A stretch of DNA of 64,000 nucleotides, taken from Lamellibrachia columna (Eukaryota > Annelida > Polychaeta > Sabellida > Siboglinidae). The notes beneath the pieces were generated by a model that saw nothing but the letters and a program-made list of their open reading frames with translations, did not search any database and was not told the DNA's origin. Below, piece after piece: positions 50,413 to 60,671 of the stretch. A program made the position numbers and the translations under genes. Position 1 is the first letter of the stretch, and every line of letters starts with the position of its first letter. The stretch lies in assembly GCA_963662155.1 (NCBI GenBank), contig OY759263.1, forward strand, positions 17,121,894 to 17,185,893, in the 5' to 3' direction.

Positions 50413-50996
50413 TGAAATAAAATTTTAGATTGTGACTATGCACTAAAACTTGGACATGGCTATCAAATGTATAATAATTATCAAACTATATGCCTGTGCG
50501 GCATAGCCTATAGCCATTGTAGGGGACATAGGCATAGCCATGTAATGATGTTGTTTACTTAATAAACATTACTCGTTCAAGCGTCAGAAAAGTTGATAAT
50601 TTTTTTACACTCAAAATACTTTAAAATATTTTATGCAGATTTTTATGCAAAGATATGAAAAGGCCAAATGAATGATGTTTATTAAGGGTATGCCAAATGG
50701 CATATTATTCCAATTAAGAGCATGAAATGTGGACTCTGTAACATATGCCAAGCCTTTGCTTTGGCTGAGCCGCCTCATACAAAGTCGCCTGGACACAATG
50801 CTCCCAGAGCCCACATTTCGACATAGCAATACAGTTCATGTAGTAATATTCCTACAACACAAGACAATTCATGGCATCATCACGAGCACATTAAAACATT
50901 AACCCAATACCGACAATACTCGACACAATACCTATTTTCATATACTGCAGCACTGGACTGCACTACTTGCTAAAATTACTACTCTATATATTTTAG

Positions 50997-51144
50997 TAAC
51001 CTAAAAGGTGGGGCAATAACGCCAATTATCAATAAACCATCCCAACATCGAGGATGGAAGGGAAGTCCAGCAGTAAAGACGTCACGACAGGACGGCGTCG
51101 GTGTCACCTGGGACAAACCACCCAAGGATGAGAACATCGACAGC
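50997..51144 (+). CDS. host gene exon 1 (unidentified gene)
   Basis: The acceptor ATATTTTAG and the donor GACAGC|GTAAGT bound an exon of 148 nt. It encodes NLKGGAITPIINKPSQHRG, then VKTSRQDGVGVTWDKPPKDE. It ends in phase 0, matching the start of the exon at 51573. The sequence is polar with Pro/Lys-rich turns, like a linker or disordered part. I do not recognise the protein. Its intron (51145-51572) is almost wholly a minisatellite. Confidence 0.6.
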
Positions 51145-51567
51145 GTAAGTTCTTGGCTCATGCTGATTATTGCACTCACAACCAAGTCAGTCTTTACGCA
51201 GACATTACAGCTTACTTGAAGTGTAAAGTGATTGTTGTACTCACAGCCCAGTCAGTCTTTACACATACATTACAGCTTACTTGAAGTGTCATTGATCGTT
51301 GTACTCACAGCCCAGTCAGTCTTTATTCCGACATTACAGCTGACTCGAATTGAAAAATATCTTCCACTCACATACCAGTGAGTCTTTACATAGGCATCAC
51401 AGCTGACTCAAAGTGTCAAGTAATTATTGCACTCACATACCAGTGAGTCTCTATACAGACATTACAGCTGACTTGTAGTGTAAGGTGATTTTTGCACTCG
51501 CAACCCAGTTAGTCTTTCACAGACATTACGGCTTACTTGAAGTGTAAAGTGATTCTTGCTCTCACAG
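51145..51567. repeat. intronic minisatellite, about 71 bp unit, about 6 copies, with acceptor-like ends
   Basis: Units read CAGTCAGTCTTTACACA...ACATTACAGC...ACTTGAAGTGT...CACTCACAGCCCAG. The last word is almost the same as the true acceptor of the next exon (TGCTCTCACAGCCCAG|ACC). Confidence 0.88.
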
Positions 51568-51572
51568 CCCAG

Positions 51573-51717
51573 ACCAGTGACCAGATGCTGACCGGGGGGT
51601 TTCTGTCAGCTGATGACTTGCCTGTCCAGTACCTGTCAGGGGCATCGGACATGTTCAAGTCATTCATTGTCGCCCCGAGTCAACCAGGGACAAAACAGAC
51701 AGATACTTGAGGAACAG
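51573..51717 (+). CDS. host gene exon 2, with in-frame TGA
   Basis: A 145-nt exon encodes TSDQMLTGGFLSADDLPVQY, LSGASDMFKSFIVAPSQPG, ending at GGAACAG|GTGGGA. It starts in phase 0 and ends in phase 1, fitting both neighbours. Codon 51708-51710 is TGA, eleven nt before the donor. Either the gene is broken, the codon is an error (CGA to TGA is a common CpG change), or splicing uses another site. No selenocysteine signal was searched for. Confidence 0.6.
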
Positions 51718-52235
51718 GTGGGAGATTGGCTTGTGAAAGATCGCTTAGTATATTGCTCTTGTAGACTCCTTCTACTTAAAGAACAGGTGGGAGATTGGCT
51801 TGTGAAAGGTCGCTTAGTATATTGCTCTTGTAGACTCCTTCTACTTAAAGAACAGGTGGGAGATTGGCTTGTGAAAGGTCGCTTAGTATATAGCTCTTGT
51901 AGACTCTTTCTACTTAAAGAACAGGTGGGAGATTGGCTTGTAAAAGGTCGCTTAGTATATTGCTCTTGTAGACTCCTACTTAAAGAACAGGTGGGAGATT
52001 GGCTTGTGAAAGGTCACTTAGTATATTGCTCTTGTAGACTCCTACTTAAAGAACAGGTGGGAGATTGGCTTGTGAAAGGTCGCTTAGTATATTGCTCTTG
52101 TAGACTCCTTCTACTTAAAGAACAGGTGGGAGATTGGCTTGTGAAAGATGACTTAGTATATTGCTCTTGTAGACTCCATTTACTATAAGAACAGGTGGGA
52201 GATTGGATTGTAAAAGGTCACTTAGTATAAATACT
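51711..52235. repeat. minisatellite of 66-69 bp, about 8 copies, built on the exon 2 donor
   Basis: Each unit starts AAGAACAGGTGGGAGATTGG and ends TCTTGTAGACTCC plus TACTTA. The first unit overlaps the end of exon 2 (GGAACAG|GTGGGAGATTGG). The 191-codon frame through it is an artefact of a length divisible by three. Confidence 0.93.
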
Positions 52236-52452
52236 TTTGGGTTTTAGTTTGCAGTGTTGTTCAAAATTGATTTTTATATTTATAATGTTGGTATTTCAAT
52301 GTTATTTCAATAACATTTTATCTAAATCTACTAGCATTACTTGGTGTCTTCGTAAATAACATAATTATTATTCACCACACCGTGAGATCCCTATGTTCAC
52401 TGTTGTTGACACTGTCAGACTTTCAACGTACAGTGTCATTGACTGTCTCCAG

Positions 52453-52552
52453 GATACAATGATGGGATGGAACAACTCCCAGATCAGACGGTCAACAAGC
52501 CACTCAGCATCACTATGCCGTTTGACAAAACTCGGCTGTCTCATAATGACAG
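52453..52552 (+). CDS. host gene exon 3
   Basis: A 100-nt exon after GTCTCCAG, ending ATGACAG|GTTAGT. It encodes GYNDGMEQLPDQTVNKPLS, ITMPFDKTRLSHND. It starts in phase 1 and ends in phase 2, compatible with exon 2 and with the acceptor at 58397. No domain was recognised. The intron that follows is 5.8 kb and full of repeats. Confidence 0.62.
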
Positions 52553-52756
52553 GTTAGTGTCTGTCTTATCATCTCCTGTCTCGTAGTAACATGTTTATGT
52601 CTGTCTTGTCATCTCTTGTGTTATTATGGCAGGTTGTTGACTGTCTTGTTATCTCCTCTCTCATAGTGACAGGTTTATGTCTGTCTTGTCATTTCCTCTC
52701 TTGTAGTGACAGGTTAGTGACTCTCTTATCATCTCCTGTTTCATAGTGACAGGTAT
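52541..52756. repeat. minisatellite of about 40 bp derived from the exon 3 donor, left part
   Basis: TCATAGTGACAGGTTAGTG plus TCTGTCTTGTCATCTCCTG is repeated about 5 times. The first copy is the end of exon 3 and its donor. The array resumes at 55143. Confidence 0.88.
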
Positions 52757-53083
52757 GCATGGGGCAATTAACTTGAAAAGTTAATAAATTAAATTACAAT
52801 TAACTCAGAAATGTTCCAATTAAATTAACCTCACACATTTATCAGGTCAATTAAATTAAATTAACATCCCAAATTCTTTAATTAAATTAAATTAACAATT
52901 ATATTTAATTCAATTAACAATTAAAGTATGCTTTGGTAGAAATGCAGATTACATTCATATGTCACTTGTTTTTTTGTAAATATAAGCACTTGATACAAGT
53001 CATTATTGAAATAGTAATATGCTAGTTGTTATTTACACATTTTATAGCAGTTCTAAACGCTACGGTCACGATAGTGCTGTGTT

Positions 53084-53084
<1 letters not shown>

Positions 53085-53161
<77 letters not shown>
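53085..53161. repeat. (AT)n tract
   Basis: About 75 bp of AT with one TTT interruption, inside the AT-rich element. Confidence 0.95.
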
Positions 53162-53165
<4 letters not shown>

Positions 53166-53458
53166 AAGGAAATTACTTTAGTTATTGCATCTTAGGAACA
53201 GTGTTATTATCATCGAACAAATGTGAACATTGCGTTGACTTATAAAAGAAATATGTTTTGTAACTTTGTTGGAAAAAGATGTGCTTATACAATATTTATA
53301 TACCAAGACATTCGTTTATGGGGTATTTGATCACATTTTAAAAGTTGTAGATGCTTTTTAAAATTAATGTTCTTTTCTGAAACGAATGTAAATTTGTGGC
53401 TGAGGATTTGCAGGGTGTGGAGTTTCCTCCAGTATTCCACCACCAAATTAACAAAACT

Positions 53459-54431
53459 GGGTAACGCGCCCCGTTATTACGCGGATTCGGATATAACGCG
53501 GTCGGTCGTGGACCCCGAATTTCTGCCGCCAGGGGAAAATGTCAAATGGGCCCGCTTAAACCTACTTAGAATTGCTTTGACAATTCTCAAGAAACATTAG
53601 GTGAACAATGTCAATGAACGAGTATCAACGTGTTGTTTGTTTTGCGCTGCCGCGGACATCAATCGCTGTCGCTGGCTTCACTTCGACGGTTTGTAAATTG
53701 CAATCGAAATTTACAAATATATATATCAGATCAACCGTTTTAAATGCATTTTACATGCAGTACCAATATAACACTTGGGTGAAATTACATGCTTCCGTTA
53801 CATCGTAAATTTAATCGTTTTCGCGACGCGAAACCAACATGCCAAATTCCTAACCCAAGGCGCTACCGGTGGCGAAAATACAAATTCGTCATCCGCATAT
53901 GAAATGATGAATCGCTGTTAAGTGGTGCGTAATAAATTTATGCTTCGGTCGAGATCAGTTGAAAGACGAAGTGAAACAATTATTAATTCTACCTATTGTC
54001 TTTTTATGTGTTTTATCAGCTTGCATACTACGTTTGTCAAATCATATACGTTTTCGGCTGCTCAGGTCCAGGTTATTATTTTCGATTCGTAGGCCTGTTG
54101 GTCCAGTACATCATCATCGTAGTAGATCTATTCCATACGTACATGTGTTTTATTCAGTTCAAGAGTCAAGAGGGTGTGACATTTAAAAATAATACACGTT
54201 GATGCTAGTATACACGTTTAATAAGTTCCATAAACTGCATATTGCCGTATAAGACAATGCTGCAAGCACACGGGGCTTCGACAGGGTTCATAGACTTGGT
54301 GCAGCGGGCGGCGGTCGCTGTTGTTTAGTAGCTCCCTGGTGGCAGATATGAGAACACCTAACGCGCCTCGCTTACAACGCGGTCCGAAGTCGTGGACCCC
54401 GACTACCGCGTTATAACGAGGCGCGACTGTA
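53459..54431. mobile_element. nested CG-rich MITE-like element of about 0.97 kb
   Basis: The right end, read on minus, is TA-CAGTCGCGCCTCGTTATAACGCGG. The left end carries the related words CGCGCCCCGTTATTACGCGG and ATAACGCGGTC plus GTGGACCCCGA. Ends starting CAGTCG.CCTCGTTATAACG next to TA resemble pogo/Tigger-type elements. The interior has no transposase. The boundaries are approximate. Confidence 0.5.
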
Positions 54432-55142
54432 CATAATTTCTATGCATCAAAGTGTTATTTATGCAATGTGTTAATGCTAACTCATTAGGTTTCCCCTTTA
54501 TACACTAGTATTTAAATATTTATACACAATTATTTTATGTATCACTTGAATTGGCTTGCTTTTCATACCAGTTGGGGCTGTAAAAAAATCCCAAACTGAA
54601 GCTATTTTACTTTTCTCTGCATGATATATGTATGCTTGCAGACATACCAAAAATATATAGATACATAGTCTAATGCATAGGTCCATTTGGCTGCAGGTTA
54701 CCAGCCAAATATTTTGCGATTTGCAGAAGCCACCATTTGTCATCAACTTACCACACTAAAAGAGGACATTCTATTGTCTAGGCCTTCCCTCCAATTCACA
54801 TGTGCCTGAATGACCAGCTAACTCCAGTTGGTACAGACAGTATTAATGTCGAGTGATATTATCCCTCCCATTCATACATACCTTAACCTTATCTCTGTCA
54901 GACTAATCACTGGAATGGTGACTGCCTTTTGGAAATGCCTGAGTAACATGGGTGTGAACTATACAGTAATACCTACTGTTAAATGAGCACTTAATTGAGA
55001 GTTAATTTGGAATTTGTCAATTAAATAGAATAAAATTACCCCTTTTTGGTGAAGCTAATTTAGCCTTTACCTTTTCTTGTAAATCAATTAATTAAATTAA
55101 ATTAATTGAGTTAATTAAATTAACAATTGAAATTAACCCATG

Positions 55143-55455
55143 ACTGTCTTCTCCTGTTTTATAGTGACAGGTTAATGTCTGTCTTGTCATCTCCTGTCTC
55201 ATAGTGACATGTTAGTGTTTATTTTGTAATCTCCTGTCTCATGGTGACATATTAATGTCTGTCTTGTCAACTCCTGTCTCATAGTGACATGTTCATGTCT
55301 GTTATGTTATCTCCTGTCTCATAGTGACAGGTTAGTGTTTGTCTTGTCATCTACTGTCTCATAGTGACATATTAGTGTCTGTCTGGTCAACTCCTGTCTC
55401 ATAATGACAGGTTAGTGTCTGTCTTGTCATATCCTGTCTCATAGTGACAGGTTCG
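55143..55455. repeat. donor-derived minisatellite of about 40 bp, right part
   Basis: About 8 more copies of GACAGGTTAGTGTCTGTCTTG plus TCATCTCCTGTCTCATAGT, continuing the array from 52756. Confidence 0.88.
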
Positions 55456-56189
55456 TGACATTTCTAAAGGCTCTTTACACCCCAATCTTACAGATATGCA
55501 ACAGTGTCAAAATCAGAATATAATCATGTTATAACATTAGAGATCACACGTTCCTAAACCAAATTTACTCAATCAGCCACGTTTACCTTGCTTAACAATG
55601 AACAAATCAAGATGACGGATGTAAACTGTAGTCGTTAAAACTCGCGAAACCCAAATCATCCCCAACATAACTAAAAATAGTGCATGTATTCAAATTTCAA
55701 TATACTGTGTATTAGTTATAAATATAAACTAGATACACTTAGCTTAGAATTTCTAATCCTACCCTGTTTTTATCACATCTTGTACTAAGAAACAGGCCTA
55801 TCTTCGGGTGCTTCATTGTCACCCCTGTATTTTCATATACCCAGAGTTCCTGAGTCAGCCGAGGACCACAGACATAACACACATCTAGATTTCCTACTGA
55901 CTATCTGTCTATGTTCGCACTAGCCCAAACCCTGCACATGCACTTTTAAACAGTTTAGTACATATTTGATCTAATGTGACTTTAGCCCTCTAAAGGCAAG
56001 TTATAGCAAACATCTACTAATACATACTTTTACAAGAAAATTCAAGACCACTTTATTTAACACCAATCTCACCTCTGTACCTGTGTCAAATTGCCACCAA
56101 CAATGAGGATTCCACAACAACATTCTCAGCCATGCTGACAAGAAACCTGCCACCATTCCCCACGTTCTCAACCACAAAGAAAAAATAAA
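55456..56189. other. no gene; 5' side of a LINE
   Basis: This is unique DNA leading into the LINE frame at 56190, and part of it may be the LINE 5' untranslated region. No splice-bounded frame was seen. Confidence 0.4.
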
Positions 56190-56687
56190 ATGATGCCAAC
56201 TAAGCCCTGTACCCTATCTCTATTATATCTGTGTGGACTTATAATACAAGCAGGGTACATTCATCCAAACCCTGGTCCCACCTCAGATCCCTCTCCAAAA
56301 TATCCATGTGGCACCTGCAGCCATGAGGTACATGATCACCACCATGCCATACAGTGTGATCAATGTGACAGTTGGTACCATACTGCATGTGTCCAAATTA
56401 ATGACACCACATATGAACAATTAAAATACTGTAGTGTGCTGTGGTTATGTTCTTGCTGTGGATTGCCAAACTATTCTGAGTATCTATTCACCAGCAACAT
56501 TAATACTCCAAACCCTTACTCAGTCCTTGAGTCACTTCCAAACAGCAGTGACTACACAAATATCTCTGATGATACGAACCCTACATTTGCACCAAATCCA
56601 GCTAATACGTCTACTCCTGACCAAGCAAAGATATTGCATTCAGCATCAAGAACACTAACAGAGTATCCCTACGGCAGGCAACAATAA
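56190..56687 (+). CDS. LINE N-terminal frame with 2A-like word and PHD finger
   Basis: 165 codons. Residues 8-22 are hydrophobic, followed directly by a 2A-like HPNPGP word at about 26-31. CGTCSHEVHDHHHAIQCDQC then CDSWYHTACV is a PHD finger (C4-H-C3 pattern), ending with LWLCSCCGLP. Ser/Pro/Asn-rich linker follows. 2A-like sequences at the N-terminus are known from some AP-endonuclease LINEs. Here the consensus D-x-E before NPGP is not preserved, so ribosome skipping is doubtful. Confidence 0.72.
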   Translation: MMPTKPCTLSLLYLCGLIIQAGYIHPNPGPTSDPSPKYPCGTCSHEVHDHHHAIQCDQCDSWYHTACVQINDTTYEQLKYCSVLWLCSCCGLPNYSEYLFTSNINTPNPYSVLESLPNSSDYTNISDDTNPTFAPNPANTSTPDQAKILHSASRTLTEYPYGRQQ

Positions 56688-58007
56688 ACTCAACAAACCC
56701 TGACATAATCCTTCTAGTTAAAACCAAACTCAACTCAAGTATCCCCACATACTCTGTGCTCCCCACAAATTATGAAGCAATCCAAAAATATTGTAACATC
56801 CACGGTGGAGGTGTTTTTATAGCACTCTGAAATGACGTTATAGCAGCCCCCAAGACAAACTAAACACAACCTGTGAAATTATTTGATAAAAAATACACTT
56901 TGTGCATAAAAAAGCTATCTATCTATCTGGCATCCTACTACAGACCTCCAAATGACTACACAACATCTCTAGAAGCCTTACATGAATCTCTCTGCATCCT
57001 ATACCGTAGCTGCAAGATACCCCATCTGTCATTCTAGCTGGAGATCTAAATCTTCCTGACATCGACTGGGAGAATTTGTGTGCAACAAACCAACAAACAG
57101 CTGCGAAACATGACAAACTAATTGAAATAGTTGGGGAATTTGGACTAGTTAATATAGTAAATGAACCCAACCGATTAGATTCCGGAAATATATTAGACCT
57201 AGTTCTTACATCAAACCCATCCTTTATTTCCACCATAAACACAGTGGCTGGCATGAGTGATCATGAAGCCATTCTCAGAAAAAACAAACCACCACACAAA
57301 GTATACAACTACAGATCTGCAAACTGGGAATCCCTTGAAGCGAAATGCACCCAGCTAGCTCAGCAGTACTTTATTCGATAACCAGATGAACAAGATGTAA
57401 ACTCAAATTGGGACTTCTTTCATAAACACTACACTAACCTGATAGGAGAATCCATCGCTAGCCCCATGACAAAATCTAAACAACACCTACACTGAACCAC
57501 AAGAAGCATTATTAGCCTACAGAGAAAAAGGGACAAAACTCATGCTAAAGCAAAAAAAAAACATTGGGAAAATTTAAGAAAGTTATCACCAAAGAAGTGA
57601 CCAAATCCTATAACAGTTACATTAACAACATGGGAGAAAGTTTGACGACAAATCCAAAACAATTTTAGTCTTTCATCAGACAAAACAAAACAAAAAATCT
57701 TGGCATTCCAGTACTAAAAGTAAATAACGACTTGAAAACAGCCGACCATGACAAAGCAAATGCTCTCAATGACCTCTTCAAATCAGTTTTTTACAAATGA
57801 ACAACTTCCTATCCCAACAAAAGGCCCATCACCATCTCCCTCAATTCAAACCCTAGAAATCGGACAAAGCGGCATCATAAAACAGCTTGTAGCTCTTAAC
57901 TCCAACAAAGCGCCAGGGCCATCCGACATTCCTGCGAAAATACTAAAGGAAACTGCTAAAGAGATATCCCCCATAATACAGCACATTTTTAGACAGATGT
58001 TAAAATA
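56190..58007 (+). mobile_element. LINE, 3'-truncated, with PHD finger, AP endonuclease and start of polymerase
   Basis: On + in order: a hydrophobic N-terminus with a 2A-like NPGP word, a PHD finger, degenerate AP-endonuclease (GDLNLPDIDW-type word at about 57043-57072, SDHEAI at about 57257), a linker, and the first polymerase block (LNSNKAPGPSDIPAKILK) ending at 58007. Homology stops before the catalytic polymerase motifs. Multiple stops and shifts make it dead. Loss of the 3' half is unusual, since LINEs normally lose their 5' end. Confidence 0.82.
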
Positions 58008-58396
58008 AAGTTGCACAACTTGTGTAAAGGAGACTTTGAAGTGAGAAGCACTGGTATATTGAACAGTTATAGCTATCCAATAACAGAGGTTCTGATACAT
58101 TCATTCACCAACAGAATGGGTAATTTCATGTGTCGGCTGGCTGATTGGTTGTTTTAATATGTTGATGGATAACTTTTTTGAACAACTCATTGATGAATAT
58201 ATTGATTATTGTAATGTTGGATTATTAATCTATTAGGGTTTCTCATCCATTAAATTTCTTGACCAATTCGTCGGTCAGGTTACCATTGATTTAATATATC
58301 ATTGGTTAAGTTCCAACATAACAGTTTTCTTGATGTGTTTGTGTGACAGGTGGGTTACAGCTGAAGTGTTTGTGTGACAGATGTTTCTCAACTGAG
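58008..58396. other. intron remainder, no gene
   Basis: This lies between the LINE break and the acceptor CTCAACTGAG (58396). It contains repeated GATTATTAAT and TTGATGA-type words but no clear unit. Confidence 0.4.
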
Positions 58397-58515
58397 CCTG
58401 GCTCTTGATGGCATGTTGACTTATACTCCTTGTGCCGACTGCTACAGGGAAAACACAGTCTACTTCACTGTGTGGGAACACAGGACTGGTGAGGAGACAG
58501 CACTCTTTGTTGAAG
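58397..58515 (+). CDS. host gene exon 4
   Basis: After TTTCTCAACTGAG the frame reads LALDGMLTYTPCADCYRENT, VYFTVWEHRTGEETALFVEG. It starts in phase 2, as exon 3 requires. The end is best placed at GAAG|GCAAGT, a GC-AG donor of full consensus, leaving phase 1. C-x2-C and short beta-strand-like hydrophobic runs suggest a small beta domain. The family is unrecognised. Confidence 0.55.
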
Positions 58516-58655
58516 GCAAGTTGTTAGTCATCATAAGGAATACATCAGATTCTCCTACTCTTCGGATGTTTGAGAGAGGATGTGGTGTCTTTCCCCATCA
58601 TCTGTCACCATGGTAACAATGCAAGAAAATTGTGGGAAGTATTCAGCTTCCCCAG

Positions 58656-58980
58656 ATATGGTTTACATCCTTCCTGCTTATAATCCTGACTACACTGATG
58701 ATGTATCACTGAAGTTTGATCCACCTCAACATGGTAATCTGACGCTGTACCGCCAAGTAAAGATCATCAACCTCATTGAACAAGACTGCTCACAACCTTG
58801 GGATATAAGGCACCCTCTGTGGAATAAACTCACCAAACTAATTTCTGATTCAGTCACTATACCAGAGGTGTCACTGCCAAACACATGTGGTACGGATTTT
58901 GCAACATGAAGCTAGCCTGGGTTGTCACAATGTTCAAATACAGGCCGTTTGAAGGTTACTTTGGTGAAGATGTCATTAAG
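58656..58980 (+). CDS. host gene exon 5, with frameshift
   Basis: The acceptor TTCCCCAG (phase 1 start) precedes MVYILPAYNPDYTDDVSLKF, LTLYRQVKIINLIEQDC, HPLWNKLTKLISDSVTI. The frame stops at 58907-58909. A different frame (KHMWYGFCNMKLAWVVTMFK, FEGYFGEDVIK) covers 58875-58980 and ends exactly at AAG|GTAAGG. A one-base indel near 58880 would join them. Together with the TGA in exon 2 this suggests either a decaying gene or errors in the assembly. Confidence 0.5.
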
Positions 58981-59164
58981 GTAAGGCACATCTTGAGATG
59001 TTCCATGAATTCTTCAAAATTGTACAAACTTTGTCAAAAGGTATCGTTACTTGCATTTATGTAATGTTGACCAATCATCAATACTGGGCTTTATGTGGTC
59101 CAACTAAGTGGTTACGGTTTATGCCATCCTGTTTTATGTAGTACGACTAACTGGTTACAGCCAT

Positions 59165-59755
59165 ATATCTGCGTGTAGTGTCTCCAGCCATGTGTCTGTA
59201 TGTGGTGTCTCCAGCCATGTGTCTTTGTGTGGTGTCTCCAACCATGTGTTAGTGTGTGGTGTCTCCAGCCATGTGTTACTGTGTGGTGTCTCCAGCCAAG
59301 TGTTAGTGTGTGGTGTCTCCAGCTATGTGTCTGTGTGTGGTGTCTCCAGCCATGTGTCTGTGTGTGGTGTCTCCAACCATGTGTTAATGTGTGGTGTCTC
59401 CAGCCATCAGTCTGTGTGAATTGCCTCCAGCCATATATCTCCAGCCTTATATGTGTATGTGTGTTGTGCCTCCAACCATGTGTTGGTGTGTGGTGCCTCC
59501 AACCATGTGTCTGTGTGTGGTATCTCCTGCCATCTGTCTGTGCGTGGTGTCTCCAGCCATCTGTCTGTGTGTGGTATCTCCAGCCATCTGTCTGTGCGTG
59601 GTGTCTCCAGCCATCTGTCTGTGTGTGGTGTCTCCAGCCATCTGTCTGTGTGTGGTGTCTCCAGCCATCTGTCTGTGCGTGGCATCTCCAGCCATCTGTC
59701 TGTGTGTGGTGTCTCCAGCCATATGTATGTGTGTGGTATTTAAAGCCATGTGTCA
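59165..59755. repeat. minisatellite, 27 bp unit, about 21 copies
   Basis: TGTGTGGTGTCTCCAGCCAT plus GTGTCTG, with variants. The 27 bp length keeps five frames open, and the resulting 90-214 codon frames are artefacts. Confidence 0.95.
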
Positions 59756-60340
59756 AATATCAGAATAATTGTGCAACAATTCAATTGCGAAGTTATGCTA
59801 CCCACTATTAAAAAAATTACTCATAATATTTTATCTACAGTTGCAGGCGGAAAGGGCAGGGAAATTAACATGGGTGAGATGACCCAAAATTTACAATTTT
59901 CAAGCTAACTGTTAAAAATTTTCACACCTGATGGCATGCAATTTTAGGGAAGGAGCTCGAGCCTGGTGAGAACATCTGTATATCATAATTTTCTGGTTTT
60001 GTGAATGCCCTGTAGCAACTGTGGTAGATTTATACCACCTGCAGACCAAAAACCAGACAAGTCTATTAAAAATAAGACAGTGCCTGATATATCAAGCCAA
60101 AAGACAGTGGAAATGTGAATGAAAACATCATTAATATTTGTAAAGAATTGTGTCTGGAATGTCTGTCTTTACCAACATAATTATTAGTACTTTTATATAC
60201 CATACAAGAAAATAGATCACAATTGTATTTCTCTCAGCACTATTACCACTTTATCTTTGGCGTGTAGTCTGTATGTCAGCAAACGTACACAATTATTATG
60301 AACTTTGTTTTTTCATAAATGATTATTCTACATTCCAGAG
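59756..60340. other. intron, no gene
   Basis: AT-rich sequence ending in the acceptor ACATTCCAGAG (60340). Confidence 0.4.
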
Positions 60341-60606
60341 ATTCAGACAGACATGGTGGTGACATGTGACACAGGGTCACAGTACAGCTTGGATGATATC
60401 TCTGTCGACATTCAACTTGAGCCACCCTGTCTAATTTCTACACCCAAGAAGACTCCAGGCGATAATGTCCCATTAGCTGAGCCACCATCGCCCTCTCCCT
60501 TCACCTTATCATCACCAGTACAGTCATCCAGTGTCTACAAACCATCTGACCTCTCTATTCTGGATGCTGCAGAAGAGACCAATGATGAGGAGTCCATTGA
60601 TGAAGA
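60341..60606 (+). CDS. host gene exon 6, Pro/Ser-rich acidic
   Basis: Starting at ATTCAGACAGAC in phase 0 (as exon 5 requires) it encodes IQTDMVVTCDTGSQYSLDD, ISVDIQLEPP, STPKKTPGDN, then a Ser/Pro-rich stretch and SILDAAEETNDEESIDE. It ends at GAAGA|GTTAGT. The composition suggests a disordered cytoplasmic or nuclear tail with many possible phosphorylation sites. The intron beyond carries a tRNA-like SINE. Confidence 0.6.
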
Positions 60607-60671
60607 GTTAGTATTATTGTGTACATTTTTGGTTTTCCATTCCTCTGAAATTTTCAATACAACATTAGTGT

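Larger units (their letters stand above)
52757..55142. mobile_element. AT-rich DNA element splitting the minisatellite
   Basis: It begins GCATGGGGCAATTAACTTG and ends ...TTAACCCATG, which is inverted (CATGGGTTAATT on minus). Both ends are followed inward by runs of AATTAAATTAA. The donor-derived minisatellite lies on both sides, so the element inserted into it. A second copy of the left end lies at 61027-61160. No transposase is visible, so it is non-autonomous. A CG-rich element is nested inside it. Confidence 0.6.

Noticed and set aside
51613..52188. 191-codon frame with a repeated EQVGDWLVKGRLVYCSCR peptide
   Set aside because: It lies in a 66-69 bp minisatellite divisible by three and in a different frame from the host exon at 51573-51717.
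59108..59811. Frames of 90-214 codons on both strands, some looking like HTDRWLE repeats
   Set aside because: A 27 bp minisatellite keeps almost all frames open.
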